DNA of 13,023 nucleotides from Deinococcus frigens DSM 12807 (GCF_000701425.1 NZ_JNIW01000078.1:1-13023), one strand, 5' to 3'; shown: positions 1 to 7,284, numbered from the stretch's first letter. Made by a program: numbers and translations. The notes: generated from the letters alone by a model not told the origin.

Positions 1-275
1 CGGGTGACGAGCGGACCATAAATGCTGGTGGGGTCTATGGCTGGATTCTCCAGCCACCGGCGAACTCGGCGTTCACTGCTTTGCGCGAACGTGGCACGGG
101 AGTGGATGTAAGGGAGCCACGCGGGAATGGAACTGCGCTGGGAGAGCAGCAGGCCCGTGACCATCCAGGCCAGCGTGTGAGCGTTGCGGATGTCGTTCCA
201 CAATCCACTCTGGATATGGGAGAAGACGGCTTGGTAGAGTCGGGGTGCGTCCCCGGTAGCATTTTCGGTTGTCAC
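1..275 (-). CDS. IS4-like transposase, N-terminal fragment (runs off left edge)
   Basis: Reading the minus strand from a GTG at 275 gives about 91 residues beginning [18 protein letters not shown]. The conserved block includes [19 protein letters not shown], then [20 protein letters not shown], then [19 protein letters not shown]. From memory this pattern is the N-terminus of IS4-type transposases common in Deinococcus. The catalytic DDE residues would lie further downstream, outside the window, so activity cannot be judged. GTG at 275 is chosen because it is the best start after the in-frame stop further upstream on that strand. No good Shine-Dalgarno sequence precedes it. The start codon lies in the loop of a 13-bp inverted repeat, which may limit translation from read-through transcripts. 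A 75-codon ATG frame at 262-35 on the same strand is a shadow frame. Confidence 0.75.
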   Translation of the reverse strand, partial: MTTENATGDAPRLYQAVFSHIQSGLWNDIRNAHTLAWMVTGLLLSQRSSIPAWLPYIHSRATFAQSSERRVRRWLENPAIDPTSIYGPLVT

Positions 276-304
276 AAACAGAAAGTGTCGCCTACCGGGG
301 ACGC
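247..304. repeat. 13-bp inverted repeat enclosing the transposase start
   Basis: GCGTCCCCGGTAG at 247-259 is the exact reverse complement of CTACCGGGGACGC at 292-304, with a 32-nt loop at 260-291 that contains the transposase GTG (275-273). A second pairing is possible and mutually exclusive: AGAAAGTGTC at 280-289 with GACGCTTTCT at 300-309, ten pairs including one G-U as plus-strand RNA and one mismatch as minus-strand RNA. The first structure would hold the start codon in a hairpin loop. Start-sequestering structures formed only on read-through transcripts are known for IS10 and IS50, and a similar role is inferred here. Confidence 0.65.
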
Positions 305-354
305 TTTCTCATAATTTCTGTCAGGCCGTCAGGGGGTTAGAGAAAATCTTACCT

Positions 355-552
355 TTGAGAAGAGTCGTATATGAGTCGATGATGGAGTTAGCACTTATCG
401 AAACTGATTTAGAGAAGCGGGGTAAATTATTTCGCTTACTAGATAAATTCTCCTACGAATCACACGACTTAATATATGAGATCATTTCCGAGATTAGACT
501 TCTTTATTCGGAGCAGGCGATTATAGCAATTAGTTTAGACGGAGGTGCGTGA
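355..552 (+). pseudogene. Low-GC open frame, probable 3' remnant of a foreign gene cut by the IS
   Basis: A 65-codon frame from TTG at 355 to TGA at 552 encodes a charged, probably helical peptide (contains METLEKRG-like charged stretches such as TDLEKRGKLFRLLDKFSYES, then a leucine/isoleucine-rich tail). I do not recognise the family. By hand count the 361-540 stretch is about 37% GC, against roughly two thirds GC elsewhere, so it looks horizontally acquired. The TTG start has no convincing ribosome binding site. The same frame stays open upstream through the junction and into the IS end (at least to about 241), which fits a gene whose 5' part was separated by the insertion. It could instead be an intact small gene starting at TTG 355 or at the ATG pair at 379/382. 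Function unknown. Confidence 0.4.
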
Positions 553-646
553 GCAGTTAATTGGTATTTCTCTGTCTGGTACCGTCATTCAACCGGCGGT
601 CAGGTGGCCCACGCTGCGGCGGAGGCGTGCGGCGGCTGAGGTGGGT
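553..646. other. Transition from low-GC island to host DNA
   Basis: No gene is supported here. Composition shifts from AT-rich (553-590) to very GC-rich (from about 594) within a few tens of bases, marking the right edge of the foreign segment. A GGAGGT at 540-545 is followed by a short GTG frame at 545, but that frame soon runs antisense into the next gene. It is at most the start of a second, truncated foreign gene. Confidence 0.35.
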
Positions 647-913
647 TTACCAGCCTTTGTTCTTAGCTTCTTCTCGCCGCTCGTCCAACAATTCCTGCGT
701 CATGTCCCGCCCGTCATCCCGCGCCAGACTGCCGACCACAGATTGAATCAGAGCCTCGCGCTCAGCGTCCGACAAATCGCCTTGATCCTCGTCCCAGCTT
801 GAGTAATCCCGCTCCTGATCCTCCGGCTGCTTGCGCTCAGGCATGCCTTCAAAGGCGGTCAGAGCAGCGAAGATCGCTTTGCCGTCCTGTTTCCTGGTGT
901 CGTCTGAATTCAT
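647..913 (-). CDS. Small acidic hypothetical protein (88 aa)
   Basis: The minus-strand frame runs from ATG at 913 to TAA at 647. The 88-residue product is strongly acidic and hydrophilic, with Asp/Glu-rich segments at residues 30-50 (EDQERDYSSWDEDQGDLSDA) and 67-83. It has one short non-polar patch near residues 13-20 and no membrane segment or signal peptide. I do not recognise a named family, and a cytosolic or partner-binding role is only a guess. The composition and codon use match the high-GC host DNA. A candidate -10 box, TAAGCT (plus-strand AGCTTA at 919-924), lies 5 nt upstream of the ATG, and there is no Shine-Dalgarno sequence. It is transcribed divergently from the beta-lactamase-like gene across a 61-bp gap. 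The gene is judged real because the opposite-strand frames across it have poor composition. Confidence 0.65.
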   Translation of the reverse strand: MNSDDTRKQDGKAIFAALTAFEGMPERKQPEDQERDYSSWDEDQGDLSDAEREALIQSVVGSLARDDGRDMTQELLDERREEAKNKGW

Positions 914-918
914 GGGTC

Positions 919-924
919 AGCTTA
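919..924 (-). promoter_or_regulatory. Candidate -10 box (TAAGCT) for the 88-aa gene
   Basis: TAAGCT on the minus strand fits TANNNT and lies 5 nt before the ATG at 913, slightly closer than the 7 nt seen at three other genes in this window. No -35 box is evident. Confidence 0.3.
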
Positions 925-961
925 GCGCCCCCATTCAAGGCCAACTCGCATTCTCAAGCGC

Positions 962-967
962 TAGGGT
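962..967 (+). promoter_or_regulatory. Leaderless-type -10 box (TAGGGT), 7 nt before ATG 975
   Basis: TAGGGT at 962-967 fits TANNNT, and exactly 7 nt separate it from the ATG at 975. This places transcription initiation at or next to the start codon, and no Shine-Dalgarno sequence precedes the ATG. The geometry matches leaderless promoters reported for Deinococcus and supports 975 as the true start. Confidence 0.5.
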
Positions 968-974
968 TCTGTCT

Positions 975-2345
975 ATGAGCCTTCTGGAAACCGTCCGGCA
1001 GATCGCGCCCTACCTGGAAAGCTGGCTGGAGTACGGGCGAGATTTTCAGCGCATTCCCGGCGTGCAGGTGGCCGTGCGCGTGGGCGATGAGCTGGCGGCG
1101 TCTTTCGCGCTGGGGCAGGCCAACGAGGATACGGGCGAGGCCCTGACCACGCGGCACCTGTTCCGCATCGCCTCGCATTCCAAGACCTTCACGGCCACCG
1201 CCGTCTTTCAACTCGTGGAGGCGGGCAAACTGCGCCTGGACGACATTGCGGCCCACTGGCTGCCAGAGCTGCAAGGCTCGCCCGCCGCTGGCCTAACTGT
1301 GCGGGCGCTGCTGGGCCACCAGTCCGGCATCAACCGCGACGGGGCCGACAGCGATTACTGGCAACAGATGCACGCCTTCCCGGATCGGCAGACGCTGCTG
1401 GACTTTGCCCGCGCCGACGCCGTGTTCCCGCCGGATCAGCACTTCAAGTACTCCAACATCGGTTACGGGCTGCTGGGCCTGATCGTGGAGGCGGCGGGGG
1501 GCCAGAGCTACGGCGACTATGTGCAGGCGCACATCACCGGCCCGCTGGAACTGGCTGACCTGGGCGCAGAACTGCCCCCGGAGCGCGAGACCGAGCTGGC
1601 GGCTGGACACGGCGCACGTCTGTCGGGCCACGATCCCCGCCGCACGCTGCCGTCATCAGACACCCGCGCGCTGGCGGCGGCCACCGGCTTCTACGGCACC
1701 GCCGAGGCGCTGACCGCCTACTGGGCACGGCATGCCCTGGGCCGTGAAGGACTCCTCTCGGACGCCTCCAAACGGCTGATGGGGCGACGCGAATCGGAGA
1801 TCACCAAACCCACCCGGCGCGGCTACGGCCTGGGCCTGATCCTGGACGAGATCGGCGGGCGCGGGCTGGTGGGCCACTCTGGCGGCTTTCCCGGCCATAC
1901 CACGCAGTCGTGGCTGGACCCCAAAACGGGGCTGTCCATCTCCGCGCTGACCAACACCCTGGGCGGCCCGGCCACCGAATGGGCGGGCAACCTGATCCGC
2001 CTGATTGACTTGGCGCACAAGAATTCAGGGAAGGAGGCGGATACCGCGCACGATCTCGATTCCTTTACTGGACGCTTCGCCAACGCCTGGGGCGTGTTCG
2101 ACATTGCGAATCTGGGCGGGCGACTGGTGGCCCTGACCCCGCTGGGCAACCCATCCGATACCGCCGTCGAATTGACGGTGCAGGACGCCGACACGCTCTG
2201 TCCCGCTCCCGAAAGCGGCTTTGGCTCCGTGGGCGAGCCGTACCACTTCCAGCGCGCAGAGGACGGCGAAATCCAGTGGGTGCGTCAGGGTGGCGGGCGA
2301 TCCTGGCCGCTGGCGGCCTACCGCGTGCAGGCGGGGTTGGACTAA
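975..2345 (+). CDS. Serine beta-lactamase/esterase-like hydrolase (class C / PBP fold)
   Basis: The 456-residue product carries all three active-site motifs of the Beta-lactamase (PF00144) family. SHSK (nucleophile Ser67, general base Lys70) lies in RIASHSKTFTA, Tyr159-Ser-Asn161 in KYSNIGYG, and His301-Ser-Gly303 in VGHSGGFPG. The catalytic domain spans roughly residues 20-340. A further domain of about 110 residues follows (from DSFTGRFANAWGVFD), resembling the C-terminal beta-rich extension common in family members. There is no signal peptide, lipobox or membrane segment, so it is probably cytosolic. That favours a peptidase, esterase or amidase role over antibiotic resistance. ATG 975 is preferred over upstream in-frame starts (831, 912) because the homology begins just after it, a TANNNT box sits 7 nt before it, and 912 overlaps the divergent gene's start. 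Substrate is unknown. Confidence 0.88.
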   Translation: MSLLETVRQIAPYLESWLEYGRDFQRIPGVQVAVRVGDELAASFALGQANEDTGEALTTRHLFRIASHSKTFTATAVFQLVEAGKLRLDDIAAHWLPELQGSPAAGLTVRALLGHQSGINRDGADSDYWQQMHAFPDRQTLLDFARADAVFPPDQHFKYSNIGYGLLGLIVEAAGGQSYGDYVQAHITGPLELADLGAELPPERETELAAGHGARLSGHDPRRTLPSSDTRALAAATGFYGTAEALTAYWARHALGREGLLSDASKRLMGRRESEITKPTRRGYGLGLILDEIGGRGLVGHSGGFPGHTTQSWLDPKTGLSISALTNTLGGPATEWAGNLIRLIDLAHKNSGKEADTAHDLDSFTGRFANAWGVFDIANLGGRLVALTPLGNPSDTAVELTVQDADTLCPAPESGFGSVGEPYHFQRAEDGEIQWVRQGGGRSWPLAAYRVQAGLD

Positions 2346-2359
2346 TGGTCCTGCTGCCT

Positions 2360-2386
2360 CCCTCTCCATCTATATGAGAGAGAGGG
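2360..2386. terminator. Candidate bidirectional hairpin between convergent genes
   Basis: CCCTCTC at 2360-2366 pairs perfectly with GAGAGGG at 2380-2386 (7 bp, 13-nt loop). It lies between the convergent stops of the hydrolase gene (2345) and the receiver-kinase gene (2417). No T-run follows on either strand, so it is a weak candidate. An 8-nt tandem duplication, GTGAAACT, occupies 2401-2416 beside it. Confidence 0.35.
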
Positions 2387-2416
2387 CCATCTGGCAGGCC
2401 GTGAAACTGTGAAACT

Positions 2417-3646
2417 CTACTCGTCTTCCTCGTCGGGCAGCGGCAGGCGGACGCGGAAGGTGGCCCCGCCGCCGGGGGTATCGGTCACGTCCAGAGTCCC
2501 TCCGTGCGAGGTCACCACCTGCTGGGCAATTGTTAGGCCCAGCCCCGCCGAACCGGCCTCCTTGCCCCGGAAGAACTTGTCGAAGATGCGCGGCTTGATG
2601 GCGTCGGGGACGCCGGGGCCACGGTCCACCACGCGGACCTCCACCTCGCCGGGGCGCAGGCTGCTTTCCAGATGCACCAGCTCCGGCGAACCGCTCACGC
2701 GGATGGCGTTGGTCACCAGGTTCATGAACACCTGACTGAGGCGCACCGGATCGCCCACGATCTCGATGTTCTCGTGGCTGGCCTTCACGCCATAATCGCG
2801 GCCCACCTGCGAGATGACCTTGCCCAGATTCATGAAGTGCATCTCGATGCCCTGCACCAGTTCGCCGCGCGAGAGTTGCAGCAGATCGTTGACCAGCCGG
2901 GTCATGTTCTCGGCCACGCGCTGGGCGTCCAGCAGGGTCTGGGAGCCGCCCGCCTCGCGCTCGGCGCGGCGCAGGTAGCCGTGCAGGGCGGTTAGGGGGG
3001 TTCGCAACTCGTGGCTGGTCTCGGCCAGGAAGGTCTTTTGCATGTTCAGCGCTTCCTCGAGCTGTTTGGCCTGAATCTCCAGGCGCTGGCTCTGGCGCTC
3101 GGCGGTGTTGCGCAGGCGCTCTACCTCTATCAGGCGGGCCTGAAGGCTGCGGTTGAGGCTCAACACTTCCTGCTCGGCGCGCTCGCGGCTGGCGCGGGCC
3201 TCGACTTCCGCAACGGCGCGGCGGATGGTGGGGGCCAAACGGTCCAGGCGCTGCTTGAGAATGTAGTCGGTGACGCCCTGGCGCAGGGTATCCACCGCGA
3301 CCTCCTCGCCCAGCGCGCCGGTCACGATGATGAACGGCACCTCGGGCAGGCGGGCGCTGGCAGCGCGGTAGGCGCTGAGGCCGTCATAGCTGGGCAGCGC
3401 GTAATCGCTGAGGATCAGATGGGGCGGATCGGCCTCGATGGCGGCCAGAAACCCGGCCTCGTCCTCCACCCGGCGCACCCGCAACTGCCAGGTCAATTCG
3501 CCGTCTAGGTGCATCACCACCAGTTCGTGGTCCAGCTCGCTGTCTTCCAGGTGCAGCACGTTCAGGGCCTCGCCGGGACCGGGAAAGCGGTAGCTGCGCT
3601 GGGGGGCGGCGTCCAGTCCTGCCGCACTGGTCTGCGCCCCGGTCAT
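2417..3646 (-). CDS. Receiver-domain histidine kinase (REC-coiled coil-HisKA-HATPase)
   Basis: This 409-residue protein starts with a receiver domain at about residues 28-145: acidic pocket Glu34/Asp35, phospho-acceptor Asp81 in ILSDYALPSYDG, Thr109 in IVTGA, and Lys131. A predicted coiled coil follows at about 150-207, then a HisKA dimerisation domain with His212 in SHELRTPL. The HATPase_c domain has an N-box with Asn313 in NLVTNAIRVS, a G1 box DRGPGVP at 341-347 and a G2 box GSAGLGLTIA at 365-374. No membrane segment or DNA-binding domain is present, so it is a soluble intermediate that can receive a phosphoryl group and also autophosphorylate. Its ATG overlaps the TGA of the upstream sensor kinase gene (ATGA at 3646-3643), so the two are probably translationally coupled partners. 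The downstream output regulator is not in the window. Confidence 0.9.
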   Translation of the reverse strand: MTGAQTSAAGLDAAPQRSYRFPGPGEALNVLHLEDSELDHELVVMHLDGELTWQLRVRRVEDEAGFLAAIEADPPHLILSDYALPSYDGLSAYRAASARLPEVPFIIVTGALGEEVAVDTLRQGVTDYILKQRLDRLAPTIRRAVAEVEARASRERAEQEVLSLNRSLQARLIEVERLRNTAERQSQRLEIQAKQLEEALNMQKTFLAETSHELRTPLTALHGYLRRAEREAGGSQTLLDAQRVAENMTRLVNDLLQLSRGELVQGIEMHFMNLGKVISQVGRDYGVKASHENIEIVGDPVRLSQVFMNLVTNAIRVSGSPELVHLESSLRPGEVEVRVVDRGPGVPDAIKPRIFDKFFRGKEAGSAGLGLTIAQQVVTSHGGTLDVTDTPGGGATFRVRLPLPDEEDE

Positions 3647-6600
3647 GCGCGCTCCACGGCGGTCTGGGTCGCAGTTTCAGTCTCGGCGGCGGGTGGCCCG
3701 GCCAGCGGCAGGGTGATCCAGAACTCGGCCCATTCGCCGGGACAGGCGTCGGCCCCCACCCGGCCACCGTGACGGGTCACGATGCGCCGGACGTTGGCCA
3801 GGCCGATGCCGATGCCCTCGAATTCATCGGCGCGGTGCAAACGTTGAAACACGCCGAACAGTTTATCCAGGTATTCGGGGTTAAAACCGACGCCGTTGTC
3901 ACGAACCGTTAACGTGACGCTCCGGGCGTCCACCTGCGCGCTCACGTCGACGGTGGCATGGTCGCGGGTGCGGGTGTACTTGATGGCGTTGCTGAGCAGG
4001 TTGCTGACCACCAGCCCCAGCAACGCCGCGTCGCCGGGCACGGGCGGCAGGGTCTGGGGCAGCGTGAGGGTGATGTTGCGGCCCTCGCGGTCCGGTTCCA
4101 GGCTGTCCCAGCCCGCCCTGAGCAGCGCGCTCAGGTCCACGTTCTCGCGGCGCAGTTCCTGGCGGCCCATGCGCGAGAACTCCAGCAGATCGTCGATGAG
4201 CTGGCTCATACGCCCCGCCGAATCGGTGATGATGCTGAGGTAGCGCTGTCCCTTGGCGCTCAGGCCGCCCGTGCCCGTCTCCTCGTTTCTGGCCTGCTGG
4301 CCCAGCAGTTCCTTGCCCAGCAGATCGCCGAAGCCCACGATGTGGCGCAGCGGCGTGCGCAGATCGTGCGAGACGCTGTAGCTGAAGGCTTCCAGCTCCT
4401 GGTTGGCATGTTCCAGTTCCTCGGTGCGGCGCTGCACGCGGTCTTCCAGGGACATGTTGAGCGCCCGCAACTCGCGCTGCGCCCCGGCCACCCGGTCCTG
4501 AAGCGCGTCGTTGTCCAGCGCAGCGGCGAATCGCCCACCGATCTCCTGCGCCAGATCGTGATCGCGGCCCGTCAATTCCTGGCGGTAGAACAGCCCCAGC
4601 ACGCCGCACAGCCGCCCGTCCGCGCCCAGCAGCGGGTACAGCAGCGCTCCGGTGCAGTTGACCCCGTGCAGCAGCGGGTGAGACGGGATAAAGAGGGGGT
4701 CCTCGGTCCGCGTGACCTGGTCCAGCAGGCCGTCCAGAAAGGCCCGCATATGTCCGGTCTGCCACGCCGCATGCAGCGAGGACGACGCCAGCAGTTCGGG
4801 CAGCCCAGCCTGCGTGGACCCAGTAGACCCAGCGGACCCAGCGGACCCAGCGGACCCAGCCTGAACAGACCACAGCGCCGCGCCCTCAGCGAGGCGCGAC
4901 GTCAGGCGGCCCAGGGCGGCGCGGTAGACCGCCGGGCGGCCCTGGGCGCTCAGGTAGGGCGGCAGCAGCGTGGGGGCGGCGGCGGACAGGCGGGCAGGCT
5001 GAAGGCGGATCTCGGGGCGGCGGGCGGCCAGATCTTCGGAGACGTCGGCCAGCAAGCGGGCGGCGTTTTCCTCGGCCACCGAATCGTCCACGTCGGTGCT
5101 GGTGCCCACCCACTCCAGCACCTCGCCCGCCGGGTCCAGCACCGGCAGGCCGCGGGTCACGAAGCTGCGGTAGCGCCCGCCCGCCGACCGCAGGCGGTGT
5201 TCGGCCTCGAAGGGCCGCCCGCTGCGAATGGCCGCCGCCCAGCCGCGCTGGTAGTCGGCGCGGTCTTCGGGGTGCAGCAGGCCCAGGAAACCGCCGGAAG
5301 CCCGCTCTGGCCCCACGTACTGCTCCCAGCGCCGGTTGAACGACAGCGACTCGCCCTGTGGATCGGTCTGCCAGACGATCTGCGGCAGGCCCTCCAGCAC
5401 GCTGCGGTAGCGTTCCTCGCCCCGCTGCGCGCGCCGCTCGGCAATCAGGCGGTCATGAATATCGGTGGCCGAGGTGATCCATTCCTCGGTCTGGACCTGC
5501 CCAGCGCTGTGTTCGGGGCCGATTTCAGCGTTGCCAGGGCTGCCCTCTGTGCGAATGGGCGACAGCCGCAGGGTAAACCAGCGGCGGCTGCCACCCGCCA
5601 TCTGTCCATCCTCCAGCGCAACGCCGCCCACCTGAAGCTGGACCTCGGCGCTGGCGGTGTACTGCCCGACCTCACCGCGCTCGCGGACCTCCTGCCACAG
5701 CCGCCCGGCGGCGGCGCGGCCCTCGGGGGTCATGCGGGCGCTCAGGTCCTCTTTACCCAGCAGCTCGCGGTGCTGGGTGTTGACGTAGGTGACCTGGCCC
5801 GCGCCGTCGCTGACCTGCAAGATGTGCGGAATGGCGTCCAGCACACCCCGGTAACGCCGCTCGCCGCGCACGACGGCCTGTTCGGCGGCGATGCGCCCGG
5901 TCACGTCGCGCACCACCTCCAGCAGGCCCAGCCGCTGGCCGCCCGCGTCCTGAACCGCGCTGCGCTGGGCCTCGCCGGAAAAAACGCTGCCGTCGGCGCG
6001 GCGGTACGGCGTGGTCAGGGCCTGAAAGGTCTGGCGCTGGGCCTGCCGGGCGTCCAGATGCAGCGCCGAGAGCGGCTGGCCGATCAGGCTGGAGGCCGGA
6101 TGTCCGAACTGCCGCTCCAGCGCGCGGTTGACCAGCCGGATCTGCCCGCCCGGACCGGTGAAGGCGGCGGCGTCCTGCATGGACTGGAAGATCGCCTCGA
6201 ACTCGGCGCGCGCCTGTTCCTGCCGCGCCCGCGCCTGGCCCAGCGAGACGTTCAGCGCCTCGGCGCGGCTGCGGGCCAGCACCTGCGCCCCCACCAGCAT
6301 GTGGGCCAGCCCGGCGATCAGCAGTCCGGCCAGCATCACCAGCACCGGCACGCTGGCGGCGGCGTCCTGGCCGAAACTGCGCGGGGCGGCGTAGGCCAGG
6401 GTCCAGGGTTGCCCGGCCAGGTCCAGGGCCACGCGGTCCTGGAAATACGACGGACCGCCCACCTGCGACAGCGCCTGCCCGGCCAGCCCGACGCCCACCG
6501 AGAGCCGGTTTTCCAGCCCCTGCGGTCCCAGATCGCTCAGGAATTGATCGGCGCGCACTGCCAGGTACATGAACCCTTCCGGCTCGGCGGCCTGTCCGCC

Positions 6601-7284
6601 CGCCTGTCCGCCCGCCTGTGCTGCTGCCTGGCCTTGAGACCACACCGGCAGCGTCAGCAGAAAGCCCGGCAGCGGCTGCCCGTCCTCACCCGGCTGCACC
6701 AGCGACACCGGGCCGCTGGCCTGCACGTCTGCGTTGATGCGGGCCAGGTCCAGCGCGGCGCGGCGCACCGACTCGCTGTACAGATCGAAGCCCAGTGCCG
6801 TCAGGTTCTCGGCGCTGGCGGGCGCGATCACCGAGATCGGCACGCGGGCGGTCTGCGGCGATGGTCCCCCGCGCACCGTGAAATCCGGGCTGACGCTCCG
6901 GCGCAGCCGCGCGGTCAGCGCCGCCGCGTCGCCGTCCGGCAGCCACGCCCCGAAGCCCAGCCCCTGCACGCCGGGATAGCGCCGCGCCAGGTCGATGCCG
7001 TCCACAAAGCGGGCGAACTCGGCCTCGTCCAGCAGATCGGGATGCACCTGCCAGGCCGCCCGCGCGGTCCGCAGCAGGCGGTCATAGTCGTTGACGCGGT
7101 CCTTGAGGGCCAGGGTATAGGCCAGCGTCTCGCGCTCAAAACGGCCCCGCTGCTGCGCCTGCACGAAACCGGAGATCACCAGCGCGGCAGTCAGCGACAG
7201 CAGCAGGATCAGTCCCATGACCAGCAGCGGCGCACGCCGTGAGGCGCGGGCAGACTGCGCTTCGGGGACGGCAGTTGCGGTCAC
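3643..7284 (-). CDS. Membrane sensor histidine kinase: CHASE, three PAS, GAF-like, HisKA, HATPase
   Basis: The 1213-residue product has a membrane helix at about 19-41, an extracytoplasmic CHASE-type domain at about 50-300 (YPGVQGLGFGAW near 103-114, GFDLYSESVRRAALDLA at 165-181), and a second helix at about 311-334. PAS domains begin near 361 (FEAIFQSM), 476 (YRGVLDAIPHILQ) and 625 (YRSVLEGLPQIVW). A GAF-like region spans about 780-925. The HisKA domain carries His973 in SYSVSHDLRTPLRHI, the bacteriophytochrome-type sequence. The HATPase domain has Asn1095/Asn1099, DNGVGF at 1129-1134 and GIGIGLA at 1157-1163. The GTG at 7284 overlaps the aroE TGA as GTGA, with GGAGG about 9 nt upstream. The longer frame to 7596 is antisense-like spill into aroE. 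CHASE suggests an extracytoplasmic small-molecule signal of unknown identity. The probable phosphotransfer partner is the adjoining receiver-kinase. Confidence 0.9.
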   Translation of the reverse strand: MTATAVPEAQSARASRRAPLLVMGLILLLSLTAALVISGFVQAQQRGRFERETLAYTLALKDRVNDYDRLLRTARAAWQVHPDLLDEAEFARFVDGIDLARRYPGVQGLGFGAWLPDGDAAALTARLRRSVSPDFTVRGGPSPQTARVPISVIAPASAENLTALGFDLYSESVRRAALDLARINADVQASGPVSLVQPGEDGQPLPGFLLTLPVWSQGQAAAQAGGQAGGQAAEPEGFMYLAVRADQFLSDLGPQGLENRLSVGVGLAGQALSQVGGPSYFQDRVALDLAGQPWTLAYAAPRSFGQDAAASVPVLVMLAGLLIAGLAHMLVGAQVLARSRAEALNVSLGQARARQEQARAEFEAIFQSMQDAAAFTGPGGQIRLVNRALERQFGHPASSLIGQPLSALHLDARQAQRQTFQALTTPYRRADGSVFSGEAQRSAVQDAGGQRLGLLEVVRDVTGRIAAEQAVVRGERRYRGVLDAIPHILQVSDGAGQVTYVNTQHRELLGKEDLSARMTPEGRAAAGRLWQEVRERGEVGQYTASAEVQLQVGGVALEDGQMAGGSRRWFTLRLSPIRTEGSPGNAEIGPEHSAGQVQTEEWITSATDIHDRLIAERRAQRGEERYRSVLEGLPQIVWQTDPQGESLSFNRRWEQYVGPERASGGFLGLLHPEDRADYQRGWAAAIRSGRPFEAEHRLRSAGGRYRSFVTRGLPVLDPAGEVLEWVGTSTDVDDSVAEENAARLLADVSEDLAARRPEIRLQPARLSAAAPTLLPPYLSAQGRPAVYRAALGRLTSRLAEGAALWSVQAGSAGSAGSAGSTGSTQAGLPELLASSSLHAAWQTGHMRAFLDGLLDQVTRTEDPLFIPSHPLLHGVNCTGALLYPLLGADGRLCGVLGLFYRQELTGRDHDLAQEIGGRFAAALDNDALQDRVAGAQRELRALNMSLEDRVQRRTEELEHANQELEAFSYSVSHDLRTPLRHIVGFGDLLGKELLGQQARNEETGTGGLSAKGQRYLSIITDSAGRMSQLIDDLLEFSRMGRQELRRENVDLSALLRAGWDSLEPDREGRNITLTLPQTLPPVPGDAALLGLVVSNLLSNAIKYTRTRDHATVDVSAQVDARSVTLTVRDNGVGFNPEYLDKLFGVFQRLHRADEFEGIGIGLANVRRIVTRHGGRVGADACPGEWAEFWITLPLAGPPAAETETATQTAVERA
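4815..4859. repeat. Five tandem 9-nt units inside the sensor kinase gene
   Basis: Five consecutive 9-nt units end in CCCAG: TGGACCCAG, TAGACCCAG, then three exact copies of CGGACCCAG. On the coding strand they encode Gly-Ser-Ala/Thr triplets at about residues 810-824 of the sensor kinase, in the GAF-like region. Unit length is a multiple of three, so changes in copy number would keep the reading frame. Confidence 0.85.
6590..6625. repeat. 12-nt tandem repeat in the CHASE-domain coding region
   Basis: GCCTGTCCGCCC occurs twice in tandem (6590-6601 and 6602-6613), followed by a degenerate third copy at 6614-6625. It encodes a Gln-Ala-Gly-Gly repeat at about residues 223-232, probably a flexible loop of the sensor domain. 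Confidence 0.8.

Larger units (their letters stand above)
1..335 (-). mobile_element. IS4-like insertion sequence, left (5') end, truncated by window edge
   Basis: The sequence contains the N-terminal part of an IS4-like transposase reading off the left edge, preceded by a short non-coding end. The outer boundary is approximate. It is placed where the high-GC IS-like sequence (ending around the GTCAGGCCGTCAGG motif at 320-334) gives way abruptly to AT-rich DNA. The other terminus lies outside the window, so neither terminal inverted repeats nor a target-site duplication can be checked here. Confidence 0.6.

Noticed and set aside
81..314. 77-codon plus-strand frame over the IS end
   Set aside because: It is antisense to the transposase, whose minus-strand frame shows recognisable conserved sequence.
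545..802. 85-codon plus-strand frame after GGAGGT
   Set aside because: It runs antisense through most of the 88-residue gene and crosses the low-GC/high-GC junction. At most its first dozen codons could be a remnant.
831..974. Upstream starts (831, 912) for the beta-lactamase-like protein
   Set aside because: They overlap the divergent 88-residue gene or its start codon, add no family homology, and the 975 ATG has a well-placed -10 box.
3958..7242. 1094-codon plus-strand open frame antisense to the sensor kinase gene
   Set aside because: It is exactly opposite a gene with clear PAS, HisKA and HATPase motifs. The translated sequence is low-complexity Gln/Ala/Arg/Gly/His with no domains, as expected for an antisense shadow in high-GC DNA.
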